From the NCBI RefSeq assembly GCF_050436995.1, contig NC_134757.1, forward strand, positions 11,048,501 through 11,112,500: 64,000 nucleotides of DNA. Direction: 5' to 3'. The notes beneath the pieces are model-generated. The model saw nothing but the letters and a program-made list of their open reading frames with translations, was not told the DNA's origin and did no database searches. Both the position numbers and the translations under genes were made by a program. This DNA comes from Anticarsia gemmatalis. Its lineage: Eukaryota > Arthropoda > Insecta > Lepidoptera > Erebidae. How positions within the stretch are numbered: position 1 is the stretch's first letter; every line of letters starts with the position of its first letter. Shown here piece after piece: positions 45,709 through 56,834 of the stretch.

Positions 45709-47394
45709 TCATGATATGTGTGTTAGAAGATTTTCTGTTGTGGGGTAGTCCTGTAATAATAGCCACTGGGTGATTTTTTGTTTGAGCGCGTATCTATTTG
45801 AATGCAATATGTTTAGCTTCTTATGTAGATTTTTATATAAGTGTGTACCTGCAACGTAAAATTGGTGTTCGGCAAAATTGGTTTTGTGACTAACTCCTGA
45901 CGGGACGTTTCTACGTTTATTTGGGTTAGAGAGAGGCATGACCTTGTGAGTTCTTAAAATACATTGCAAGATGAAAAGCTTCCTAACGGTTAACACTTGG
46001 CTCTCCTCGTAAAGCTGAGAGGTGGGGTATATGTAAGGCTTCTTAAGCATAACTTTGAGTACCGCTCTTTGAGCTCGCTCTACTCTCAGGAAGTTGGTTT
46101 TAATTGCACCACCCCAAACCGTGATGCAGTATCCTATAATCGACTGACACAAAGCTAGGTAAACCATTTTTAGTATACGAGTGTCAGCCGATTCTCTGAG
46201 GGATTTAAAAACGTAGATTAGGCGCATGGTTCTGGTTGTAATGGCATCAATCTGCTTGTCCCATCTCAGCCCATCATCAATAAGTACTCCTAGATATTTA
46301 ACGCATTCACTTCTTGCTAGTGTAGGGCAAGCACATGTCGAGACCGGGCTGAGGCAGGAGTGAGCAGTTACCACAAAGTCATGTGAAGGTTTAGTGTGCC
46401 GTCGGATTGTGAAAGGGACATAACACGATTTGTCTACGTTTAGTGTTAGGAGATTTTGGTGAAACCATTTCATAATTTTCCTTAGTGCCGCCTCAGTTTT
46501 AATTTTGATCTCATTCCAAGTTTGCCCGTATACGATGATGGCAGTATCGTCAGCATAGGCGAAAATTTTGCAGTTGGGAATATTCATTCTACACAGATCG
46601 TCGACGTAGATTTGGAAAAGTATGGGACCCAAAATGCTTCCTTGAGGCACGCCGTAATCCACTGTAAATTCGTCGCTAAGATGTTCATCAATTTTGACCT
46701 GTTGCGTACGATTCCTAAGATAATCTTTAAAGATGTCAAGGCCTAAGCCACGCACACCAATACACTCCAACTTTGATATAAGTTTAGGAACAGAAACCGT
46801 GTCGAACGCTTTTGACAGATCTAGAAAAACTCCCAAGCACTTCACCCCACTATCAAGTTTGCGTGCTACAAGCTGAGTAAGATCCAGTACAGCATCTTCC
46901 GTCGAGGTCCCAGGCTTGAAGCCATACTGGTTCTCGGCTATTAGCTTGTATTTGTCTAAAAAGGCCTTTAGTTGCTTGTACAGGAGCTTTTCAAATATTT
47001 TAGAGATCGATGGTAAAATAGAGATGGGTCTGTAGTTGTTGACACTGGTTCTGCTCCCACTCTTATATATTGGGTGGACGATGGCTTTTTTAAGTTCATC
47101 TGGAAAAGTACCGGATTGAAAGCAACGGTTGATGATGTAGGTGATAGGTGGTACAAGTATGTGTCGGCAAGTTTTCAGTAACGCCGACGATATGCCATCC
47201 CAGCCGACCGCGCAATCGTTGCGCTGTTGTAAAATAGCTGTTTCGACTTCGGATTGATCAATGTCTAAAAGGACGAAGGAATTGATTGGAGGAGGCATGA
47301 TTGGTTGTGAGTGTTGGTCAGTAACTAAAGAAGGTTTCAATGAAGAATGGGCATTTAAGATATTACAAGCCAACTTTTTACCAATATTACCAAA
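45709..47394 (-). pseudogene. LINE ORF2 C-terminal part: reverse transcriptase
   Basis: The open frame is 554 codons from a TTG at 47373. The RT domain shows NNYRPIS (residues 112-118), FLDLSKAFD (183-191, first catalytic Asp), GVPQGSILGP (241-250) and FAYADDT (271-277, the catalytic YADD). A thumb and C-terminal region follow with CVKYLGVLIDDGLRWDKQI and IGYCITVWGG-type sequence. All catalytic residues are present and no stop interrupts the domain. It joins the endonuclease ORF after a one-base shift near 47394-47400. It would copy the element's RNA at a nicked target. Without the frameshift the copy looks young. Confidence 0.9.
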
Positions 47395-48484
47395 GAAAGA
47401 ACATACATATGTGGTTTACGGAAGATATGGGATTGTTACTTGATTTTAATAATTCATTTGGACTTGCACGTGCTTTACGGGTATTGGTAATATCCTGTAT
47501 GGTTTTCCAAAGTGCTTTGGGATTGTTTTTGGATTTTTCTAGTTCACTTTGCTCATAAGCTAACTTGAGTTTACGGAGTAAGTCATTACAAAAATTTCTG
47601 TAACGTGTATATGTTAACTTTAAAATAAGATTATCCGGTGATTTATTACATTTCATATGGAGTTTGTCCCTGTTTTCAATGCATCTCAATAAGCCTGTTG
47701 TGATCCAGGGTTTTATAATTTTATTTTTCCTAGGAATTTTGAGTCTGATGGTATATTTACTTATAATATTTGATATTATAGAAATAAACTTGGTATACGC
47801 TACATTGGGGTTATATATTTCGTAAATTTCTGAAAAATTTTGTTTTTCTAGTTCAATTTTAATGGCATCTATATTAAGGCGGGATAATGTATAGTTTTGC
47901 TTTTGTGGTATATTTGCATTTGTCATAGTTAGTAAAACTGGCTTATGGTCTGTAATATGCGATTCCAGAATTAAAGTGGTCGAGGGTAATTTGGACTTGA
48001 GCAGGACATGATCAAGACAGTTGTCTAGTCTTGTGGGCAATAAATGGGTTGGCAGCAGGCCATGAGAGGCGTTCAAAATGAGGAACTCCATGCTATGTCG
48101 ACTCTTATTTCCCGGTTTTATATCGATATTTAGATCTCCGACAAGTGCCACGTTAGGGTAGGAAGAAACACTATCTAAGGTGTTATTTAAGCTGGTCATA
48201 AAGCTCTCCAAACAGCCATCGGTATTGTACGATGGTGAGCGGTATATTGCTAAGAAGACAAACTTAGAATCTATTTGACATATAAGAGAGTTAGCATTGA
48301 TTATATTTGGTTCCCACACTGAGACATTAAGGCCATTTTTTACGTAAATTGCGACACCATCATTCTGGTTTGTGTGAGAAACTTTAGTAGCATGTGACAA
48401 GAATCCATCAAGTATCGGCAAGTTATTTGTTTTGCTGAGCCAGCACTCTGTTAAAATAATGACGTCAAGATTGATTGTTTTAGT
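47387..48484 (-). pseudogene. LINE ORF2 N-terminal part: AP endonuclease
   Basis: The frame reads LDVIILTECWLSKTNN (the TE.W motif) and continues through AIYRSPS, VGDLNID (GDxN catalytic motif), LDHVLL and SHITDHKPVLL (SDH-like catalytic motif). These are the conserved blocks of the APE-type nicking endonuclease of LINEs. A TGA at 48485-48487 lies just upstream in the same frame, beyond which similar-looking codons continue (HNYPQFERQF). The ORF ends with SSVNHICMFF, then TGG TAA at 47387. Skipping one base in TTCTTTCTTTGG restores the frame into GNIGKKLACNIL and the RT part, so one indel and one nonsense change appear to be the main damage. Confidence 0.85.
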
Positions 48485-48744
48485 TCAAAATTGACGTTCA
48501 AATTGCGGGTAGTTGTGCATTTTCTTTAAATTTAATTTGATGTGTACGGTTAGGCTGTCAATATTTTAAAGATTATTGCGACTTTTGTTGCATTTGAAAA
48601 CAGGCGTTTTTCCTTATTTACTACTGTGTTATTAACTTAATGCCAGGATCACCAACGATATAAACAGAAAAATTAACGATTGTTAGTTTTTGTTTTTAAA
48701 TTTATTCGTCTTTGACCATGATATTGAACTCAAGCCCATTTCCC

Positions 48745-48812
48745 ACTCAAAGAATTACCTCTTCAACCGAGAGGAGACTATTGCCCAGCAGTGACTTGTA
48801 CTTAGAGTGAGT
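48745..48812 (+). repeat. SINE 3' core, CAGCAGTGGGA family
   Basis: CTCTTCAACCGAGAGGAGAC, then TATTGCCCAGCAGTGACTT, is a degenerate copy of the 3' core seen at 11262-11583. Confidence 0.5.
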
Positions 48813-48819
48813 TCACAGT

Positions 48820-50070
48820 TCAGTTCAATAGTTTGAGTCTGTAGGGCGAAAATTTTGGTTCAAGCACCCGACTTTTCAGGAGAAATCTAAGGCCTAAGCC
48901 ATTAGACGCTATACGAGTATAATAAATACATAATTAAACACACCTTTTTCCTATAGTGGTAGGTAGAGACCAAAGAACAAGATTTTTAAATATATCTTCC
49001 GTTTACTACCGTTACCGTTTTACTATTCGTCTCTCTCTAAATATATTGTAAACTTTGACAACAAACATCAAAACAAAAACATTTTGTTTGGAAACAATTG
49101 CGAGGTTTTCTAAAGATTTTTTCAAGCGAAGCAACTTGTGTTCTAAGAAAACAATTACATGGAATCATTCTCATCGTAACTATTGTGTTCGGTATCGATG
49201 TCCCGCCTTTGTTTCAAGGGATAGAAAACTGCGTGACACACTGTTTGGGAAAAATGGACGATTGAATGGAAAACTTGTTGGGAAACATTATGTCGTGATG
49301 ATGTATAGTATGTGAGTATAAAATTGTAATGTTGCGTGATTATTGTCTAATGATAGTATAAGATTACTCTTATTTGTTGAAATTAGTGTAATGTTTCGTT
49401 AGACTTAATATACCAGATTTGTCTGTTTAAGTTCAGCCGTTTTGAAGTTAAAGAGTAAAATAAAACACATTTAAATTTCTGCTCATATTATGCCCACAAC
49501 CACCCATGTCCTTCTTCGGCATATGATTTTATTTTAAGCATTAGCATTGCTTGCAAAAAAAAATTACTATCCAAACAAAGAAAATGAGTTCATTCATAGC
49601 CCCATTTACTAAAATAAAAAAATTACATGGAATAAAATTAACTACTACAAAATAAAGTTAATAAACTATGGAATAATATCACAGCATAAAAATATCCAAG
49701 CATTTATCACAAACGGGAAATGATATGAATAGTGCTTATTCTACTATTTACCACGCCAAGTCTTGGTCAGCTTTTAAATTTTATTTTCCACCGCTCTATC
49801 ACTTGCAAGAGACAATGTGAGGTCATCCAATAACTTCTGGCTGCCATTGTTCTTGGCCAATGCAATCGCTGCTTAGAATTTGAGAATTTATGAAAATTCG
49901 CTTTTGGTGGGTGGCTTTAATGTGTTTTTGGTTAAGAGCTTTTATTTTTATAAGTGAGGAATGGGAGTGACCTGTTTCAGTAGTATATAACAATAGCTGA
50001 AGAGTGTAAACTGAAATATTAAGTAAAAAAATAAAAAGAAATCTGTGCTCTATTGAATATTACAATATTT
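48820..50070. other. Unassigned DNA
   Basis: The 86-codon ORF at 49055-49315 is basic but has no recognisable family, promoter or splice context. No other structure was seen. Confidence 0.45.
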
Positions 50071-50074
50071 AATG

Positions 50075-50223
50075 TCGAGTATGAAGTTTGACATTTAAAA
50101 TGCTGCCTTTCACAATACTGCCAGAAGAGTTTCTACGATGCCCGTCAGAGGCGCTGATCAGATTTTCATACAAAATTTCTCGATGACTAGCCGGTTGTCT
50201 TTAGTCGATAGTAGTAGAGAATA
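50075..50223 (+). mobile_element. MITE-like repeat (CGCTAGAGG family)
   Basis: GTCGAGTATGAAGTTTGACA, TTTAAAATGCTGCC, CGATGCCCGTCAGAGGCGCT, GATCAGATTTTCATACAAAA and AGCCGGTTGTC, ending GATAGTAGTAGAGAATA, in the same order as 34190-34367. Confidence 0.6.
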
Positions 50224-50976
50224 AAGCTACAGTTATAAGGTTGTTGCATTATAAAACAACGATTGAAAAGATCCAGTCATTTAGTCTACTAAACTAAAAA
50301 GGCTATCCAGTAACAAAAAATCCCACTTAAAATGTTACTAGAACATTTTAAAATTATTCCTATATGTTATTTAAAGTCTCTATCAAACGATATAAAGTGT
50401 GGCAAAGAAAAACAACAAATGCTTGTGATCTGTACGCTCCGTGAGTCCCCTAAGCAATAGCGCTGGATGTAATTCCCCCGCACGCACCGACGCTAGCAAT
50501 TATATCAACTGCGCTTCAACATTGTTCCTCGCTGGAACTTCCACTAATTGTAATTTATAGCTTTTACTCGACTTATAGTTGTATTGAAATGAGATAAACA
50601 ACTTATTGATTACGTGTGACAGATTTTAGATGATACGTATATAGAATCAGGCCTCCTTTTCATTAAATAATGCCTCCTGATACGTTATAAATTTTAATAT
50701 TCACATCTATACGAGTTCATAACATCTTGATAATAAGACATTGGAATAAAACCATAATTTGACACCATTTTCGAATCGTAACAGTTGCGCTGACATTGGA
50801 AATTACAACAAGATAATGCGAGGCAAAATAATAAGGAGGCAATAGCCAAATTATAAAGTCTTCAAATGATAATGTTAAACTTATTTCTTAAGTGTATTAA
50901 ATACCATTTCCTATTTTTGACGCCACGAATTGACACCACCTAACTTAGGAATCAAATTTTTCACCCGACTACATTT

Positions 50977-50989
50977 AACAGTATGCAAT
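50977..50989 (+). repeat. 13-bp target-site duplication, left
   Basis: AACAGTATGCAAT is repeated at 52281-52293, exactly at the two ends of the retrotransposon fragment. Confidence 0.85.
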
Positions 50990-52069
50990 ATAATATACTG
51001 AGCAAAATTCTAAATGTGGCTTTGGACGACCGAGTGTGGCTTCAGGCCTCCTTACCCATCCGTTTGGGTGGCCTCGGCGTCCGCAAAATTTCCGATGTCA
51101 GCTTACCTGCGTTCCTGTCCTCGGTTCACAACACGGAAGAGTTAACCAGGAAAATTTTAACCCCCACACTGGTTGACTCTGAAGTGTCGTGCAAGACCGA
51201 CGCCATGAACTCATGGAGAATGATCGTTCCAAATGCCGAGTTGCCCCGAAACCTGTCCTCCCAGAGACAATGGGACGCGCCGCTCTGCAGTTTATTAAGA
51301 CAAAATCTTTTAGAGACGTCATCCTCTCCTGCGGAGCGTGCTCGCCTGTTGGCTGTGGGAGAGTGGGAGTCGGGCCTTTGGGTTCAAGGTTCAAGCACTT
51401 CCATCTTTTAACGTGGGCTCGATGATGGATGATGCTACCTTTCGCATCGCCACTTGCCTCCGTTTGGGTGCTCCTTGCGTTTCTCCGCATCGCTGTCTCT
51501 GTGGAGAAGCTGTCGACCGCCTTGGGCACCATGGTCTTTCCTGCAGTAGGAGCTCTGGCCGTATACCCCGACATGCACACCTCAACGACATCATTCGCCG
51601 GTCTCTTGCTGCCGCTGGAATGCCAGCCATATTAGAACCCAATGGGCTGGCGCGCGATGACGGGAAGAGGCCGGACGGTATGTCGTTGATGCCTTGGAGG
51701 ATGGGACGGCCTTTGGTGTGGGATGCAACTTGCGTCGACACCCTTGCGCCGTCTCATCTTCCAAGGACGGCCGGTGCTTCTGGAGCTGCTGCTGCGGCTG
51801 CCGAAGACCTCAAGCGGCGCAAATACAGAAGTCTTGTTGGTGAGTATGTGTTTGAGCCGTTTGGGGTCGAGACGCTGGGACCATGGGGCCCGAGCGCCCA
51901 CTTACTTTACAAAGACATCGCCAAACGCCTCGTCGACAGTTCCCGTGACCAGAATGCTGGCATTTTCTTGGGACAAAGGTTAAGCATTGCCATACAACGT
52001 GGCAATGCTGCCAGCATTCTGGGAACGTTCCCGATAGACAGCGATGTGGAGGAGTACTACGACGCGTAG
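50990..52069 (+). pseudogene. RT thumb + zinc + PD-(D/E)XK-like C-terminus
   Basis: The first frame (to 51411) reads VWLQASLPIRLGGLGVRKIS, typical of the post-RT region of non-LTR polyproteins, and ends ERARLLAVGEWESGLWVQ. The second frame (useful from about 51396) continues ALPSFNVGSMMDD, then a CLCGEAVDRLGHHGLSC..GRIPRH zinc-type motif, KRPDGMSLMPW, WDATCVDTLAPSH and AIQRGNAASILGT, and stops at 52067-52069. RPDG followed by WDAT resembles a PD-(D/E)XK restriction-like nuclease core. The frames are separated by a 7-base tandem duplication (51382-51395). Proteins with this C-terminus are familiar from invertebrate non-LTR elements, but I cannot name the clade. The RT core itself is lost by truncation. 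Confidence 0.75.
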
Positions 52070-52280
52070 CGCGCTTCCTTTCTTTTATATTCTTAATTTT
52101 TTTTTATATATATTTGTTTTTTTTTTTCGTCAATGTGTATATATAGTTTTAATTTTAATAATTTAATGTAAATATTTAGTTATATAAGTTTTGTACTGTA
52201 TAAAATGTAATAAAATTCTATTGTTAGATGAATAAATATGGTCACTTATCCCTTTTCTTACTTGATATATTAAAAAAAAA
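50990..52280 (+). mobile_element. 5'-truncated non-LTR retrotransposon
   Basis: The insertion starts abruptly in coding sequence and runs through the stop at about 52069 and a T-rich 3' UTR with AATAAA-type signals (52209, 52229). It ends in an A-run (52272-52282) followed by the duplicated target. It is markedly GC-richer than the flanking DNA up to 52075. Together with the 13-bp TSD this is a textbook target-primed insertion of a 5'-truncated element. Confidence 0.85.
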
Positions 52281-52293
52281 AACAGTATGCAAT
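52281..52293 (+). repeat. 13-bp target-site duplication, right
   Basis: The second AACAGTATGCAAT, directly after the A-run. The first two A's could belong to the tail, so the duplication is 11-13 bp. Confidence 0.85.
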
Positions 52294-52294
52294 C

Positions 52295-53120
52295 AAGAGT
52301 ATCAAAATAATTTGCTCAATCACAAATTCACCATTTATACTCTTAGACGCGTGGAATGTGGAATAGAAACGGAATGTCAGACATAACTAACAGAGAACAT
52401 ACAGCGATCATTAAAACCGATGCCCGATAGGAGATGGATGTTTGAACGTTTAGCGAATGGATACGAACATTGGACTCAGAAATGGGATATGTGAACACTA
52501 TTGTTTGCGTTAATGGACGTAAAGTATCGTTTTGCATTCGTCCTAGTATACTGTTACATTTGTTGCGGAAGAAATTATGAGCACGTACACATATGAATTT
52601 CTAGTGTTTATAAAATTACGAAAACTGGCCACCAGTGCTTATTATTGCTATCTTTGAGGATATTCATCGTAGAAGTAATTAGCAAGAGCTGAAAAACGGT
52701 TTGAGCCAACCAGATACCGGCACAAGACCGACCTGTGGTGATCTTCACAGGACTCGGTGTTAATCATGTGCAAGATAATAATATAATAAATGCAAAAATA
52801 ATATGGAAGAGTCTAAATATCGATGTATTACTTTCAGGTTCAAGGTTTAAATTTTTGATATTTGGTGCAGTTTTAAAACCTTCATAAATATAATATATTG
52901 AACTTCTATAAATCTATTGGAGCGGTCAAAATCCCAAGCAGATCCTAGTATACATTACATCTAATATCAAATTAATGGTGTACAGAATACAGTGTAACAA
53001 ACATTATTATGCAAAGATGTATAATTGTATTCATTTGTATGTAAATCCCGGGGTAGCTGCACGGGATTGCATGACAAATTTGTGCTGTAACCAAATTTGA
53101 CCGGAGCTAACTAGTATTAG
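52295..53120. other. Unassigned DNA
   Basis: An eroded retroelement tail may lie at 53041-53125 (GGTAGCTGCACGGGATTGCA, GGAGCTAACTAGTATTAG). No gene was seen. Confidence 0.4.
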
Positions 53121-53134
53121 AATATTTAGTCTCA

Positions 53135-53243
53135 CTTCCGCGGATTTCGGCGAATGCACGACGGTCTCGAGAAGAATTTTAGTGAATTTTTGTGTTTAAC
53201 TTTTTAAATTGTTTTGTGTTTAACGCGTTGATACGAAAAAATG
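53135..53243 (+). promoter_or_regulatory. Possible 5' exon ending ATG/GTGAGA
   Basis: A CpG-rich stretch (CACTTCCGCGGATTTCGGCG, GACGGTCTCGAG) is followed by a T-rich leader and AAAAAATG (ATG 53241-53243) immediately abutting GTGAGA, a fair splice donor. Read through, the frame closes after 20 codons. An exon ending in the start codon is a known arrangement, but no TATA or Inr is evident and this may be chance. Confidence 0.2.
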
Positions 53244-54127
53244 GTGAGAAATATTGAGAGTGTTATAAAATATTTGAAACTTTTTTGTAATGGTAGTTTT
53301 TGAAACATCTTTCATCAATCAGAACCATTCACGATAAACAATTACGATCAAAGCACTTTCGCGATAGTTGAAAATTGAAATTATATGAGAATCAATGCGA
53401 GCATAATATATATTTTAAGCCGCATTGTGTAACGTTTGGTGCAGGATACTTTTTTAGGTGGTCAATACTTCTAACAAGGTCTTTCGATAATATGTCCTAT
53501 AGAATATTAGCTTGTACATGAAACAAAACTCAATTCCCCTGCATTTGGCAAGATTTTTTACCTCAAAATTTCAATTATTTATAGCCCAAAGTCGATACGA
53601 TAGTCTAAAGCTTAGGAAACCGTGCTCTATCTATAGCTATAGATACCGACTGAACAATGTAAGCTCCCCATGCGTTTAATTTGTGTTGTATAAACGGGAC
53701 ATGTCAAATTGATATGCGGAATAAATTAACGCTCTGAGTTGTTGCTTTTTTACGGATTTTACGACTCTCGGACAATTTGACTTGTTGATCTTTTATGATC
53801 ATTTGAATGGTGTGTTATCATTATATGGCTTTTTATTTTTAGCTGACGTTACAAAGGGTCTAGTTCTGTAGTTAAGATGTTCTAAAAATTGTATGATAAA
53901 ATTTGTCAGTACTGAGACATTCAAACAGAAAAAAAAAACAATAAGTAGCAGTAAGTTTTTGGGAAATCTTTTTAAATCCCAAAAAATATATTTTTTTTCT
54001 GTATTTGCTCTGGTCTCCACCACTTTTATTGAAAAGGGCTTGATTTTGTGTATAAACTTAACATTTTTATATTTCTAGAAAAACTTACTCAAAGTATATT
54101 TTTCATTTTGCCGAACAAAAATAAAAG

Positions 54128-54222
54128 ATTTTTCTTCCATCCCAATCAAAGATTGATAAGCCGTTATCTTGATTTCGCGAACATTTTCCGCAAAAGATAA
54201 GGCAGCCAATCTTTTCCTCAAA
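54128..54222. promoter_or_regulatory. GATA-motif cluster
   Basis: Within about 95 bases: TTGATAAG, CTTATC-like GTTATCTTG, AAAGATAAGG and AAAGATAAAA. Clusters of this kind occur in GATA-factor-dependent enhancers, but AT-rich DNA yields many by chance. Confidence 0.25.
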
Positions 54223-54822
54223 GATAAAATAGACCAATCGCTGAGGGATTAGTCCTTAAATATTCAGTGTGGAGGCTTTTGTAGATATACTGAGTGGCCA
54301 GGATTGATTCCGTGATCTGTATTAAGTAATGAGCAATTACATAATTGACGTTAGGAATTTTGGTAGAAGCTGAACTAATGCGGTAAGAAATATTTTGTTT
54401 GTAGAATTTCTTTTTTGGGCTCTGCTTTGGTCGTTTACTGTTATTCTGTTTTTATTATGAGTAGTGCATTAATAACAGTGACTGCATTCTTATAGAAACG
54501 ACTTAAATCGACTTTTATTATCATCAAGTATCAAGCATTCCTTTTATATTCGTCAATGTATGGATGCCGCTAAATAACGTCACAAATTGATAAGAACTTA
54601 AACTTTTATCCATCCCCCTTCTTATTTAAAATTGTGTATTTTTGTATCTTACCTTTTCTTTTCTCATTAATCTACACGTTTTTCATTTAACGACATTTTT
54701 TTTAAAACCAATAACTCAAATCAAAGGCCAAACACATTGACCCACTTTTAAGTAAAAGAAAAAGTATAAAGTCACATTGACTGTAAGCTATATGCCTTAG
54801 CCTTCCACTGATCCGCGTTTCA

Positions 54823-56223
54823 TAGACGCCAATCTAATTAGGCTATTGCTACGCTTTCGTAGCACTTGCTACGAGCCGTAGCGGCTACGAAACTTAATTT
54901 TAGTTACAGGGGTGCCTTGTTTTCGTGATTCGTTTTCTGTATTATTTATTAATGTTCGCTTCGTTAGTTGATTCATTTTGTGTACTGTTGATTGGATTAT
55001 TTTATATATTATTATCACTAGCGGTTCGCCTTGACTTCACTTATGTTTAATTATACATTAAAACCTAGATTAGCTCTTTTGGTGCACACTGCATGATAAT
55101 TTGTTCTGTAGATATTAAGATTATCGTGAACCGACAGCCAGTAGACGACATTTCATAATGATTAAATATAATAATATATGTAGTAAAGAAGCTGATAAAC
55201 TAATGAAAGAATAGTTATGTCTATTTATTAAAAATATCCATTGTATCCAAATCTGTTTTGCCATTTCACGTTGACAGGGTAAACTAATACTTATATATAC
55301 ATTTAATTTTATACAAAATGGTGGACAAAACCTTTAACCGAGTTTTATTGTTAGTTTTTCTATGCAATATATATGACAATATTATTATACTAAAGAGTTA
55401 AGTGCCACAATAAAATATTACGAGTTTGTGTTGAATAATAACTTAATAATAATCACTAGTATAATTACAAATATAATATTTAAAACAGAGAACATTAATT
55501 AGTGTTAATATTAATAATGTAATACGTTCATTTATACAAAATCACATTACATTGCCTCATTACTTGTGTTAAATATTTAAAATTTAAATAAACATATTAT
55601 AACATGATTAAAACTGGCACGTACTTATGTGATTACTATATTTTGATTGCAGTTGCACCTATGTAATTAATTAAATTATAATATACAACTTAAAATCAAA
55701 ACGGAAATAAATATAACTCTTCTCCTTTGTCTTCTTTTAAAAGGAATTAGGGCCGAGGCCTTAAGTCTAGTTCTTTGGAAAAGTGTATGTGTGATTTTCA
55801 TTCAATATAATTGAAGGATACCTTTTAGAACAATATCCCCATATATCATGATGTTTTTCCTTACTATCTGATACGGATAATGTTTTATTTTATACAAATG
55901 GTTTAATTAAATGGTTGGTCTACAACCCTTGGTTCAACACCTTCTACTATGTCGTATATTTTTGCTGTTAACTGTTGCTATCGCTGCTTAATTATGTATT
56001 AAATTATATTTTAGTTGTATCTTTATTTTTCTTTAAAGCATCATGACTTTCAGTTTTCAAAGAAACCAGTTAATATTACTTATAATACATATTTTGCATT
56101 ACAAAGGTTTCCACACATTTTAGTTTCGCAGCATCGATTGTTCAATCAAAGGAACGATACCAAACGATCTACGAGTAGCTACGCCGTAGCGATTGGGCCC
56201 GAGGCTACGTCGTAGACGCCAAT
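54823..56223. mobile_element. Possible element with GCTACG-rich ends
   Basis: An 11-mer TAGACGCCAAT occurs at 54823-54833 and 56213-56223 in direct orientation. Just inside the left copy is GGCTATTGCTACG..GAGCCGTAGCGGCTACG (54841-54889). Just inside the right copy is CTACGAGTAGCTACGCCGTA and GGCTACGTCGTAG (56169-56214). The CTACG/CGTAG words at the two ends are related in inverted orientation. The interior is AT-rich without coding capacity. It could be a non-autonomous element or two copies of one short repeat. Confidence 0.4.
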
Positions 56224-56834
56224 ATTATTTTCTGATAGCGGTGAGTTAGGTGTGCTACATAAATGCGAGGTGGAGGCTTTGCTGCCTTTATAAGAACTAT
56301 TCATCTATTACAATATGTTCGTTTAATATGTCTTTTAGTTTTTTTTCTTCTCATGACAGAAAATTTCTTATCAAAGCCGTGCTGTATGATTGCCTTGAAT
56401 ATTGTACATACCTGCGTAAAAAAAATACTATGTGGAACCTACTTGAATTTATTAATATAATTTTGTATTTCAGGTTTGTTTATATGTAAAGCCGACCGAA
56501 ACATTGGTATTATTAGTGCGTACTATTCCTAAAGCCTACATTAACAAAAGTATGGCCTTTCACATTTATAATGGAAAATAGTTTTTCATTCTATTAGTAT
56601 CATAAATAATTTAATAATCTTCCATTCTTGTTTCTAAGTGACTCATATTCTACTCAATTTTATTGCTTCAATAAAATTCGTGATCATACAAATTGACATT
56701 CAAATGGGTCATTTTTTATTTGATCCACACTTAGTATATGAAAGTATTGAAATACCTAACTGAACTTCTGCTGCAATAAAACGTTGAGTTGATATTTTAG
56801 ACACGCTGTAAGAGCTCAATTTGAATATAACTAA

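Larger units (their letters stand above)
45271..48660 (-). mobile_element. Jockey/CR1-group LINE, 5' incomplete
   Basis: Reading on the minus strand: an apurinic-type endonuclease, reverse transcriptase, a (CA)n tract immediately after the stop codon, a 3' UTR, and a tail of AAATAAATAAAAAAATAAAT type ending at about 45271. No ORF1 (gag-like) is visible upstream, so the copy is probably 5'-truncated. The exact 5' end is uncertain (48490-48660), and no target-site duplication of the 3' flank was found there. The clade is judged from EN and RT motifs; I cannot separate Jockey from CR1/L2 relatives by eye. Confidence 0.8.

Noticed and set aside
45519..45773. 84-codon ORF of alternating Val/Cys
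   Set aside because: Pure translation of the (GT)n microsatellite.
49055..49315. 86-codon plus-strand ORF
   Set aside because: Basic, unrecognised peptide with no promoter, splice site or partner; length is within chance for this window.
51098..51901. Several ORFs overlapping the GC-rich retrotransposon fragment on both strands
   Set aside because: GC-rich coding DNA leaves long shadow frames; only the plus-strand pair carries RT-thumb, zinc and RPDG/WDAT motifs in order.
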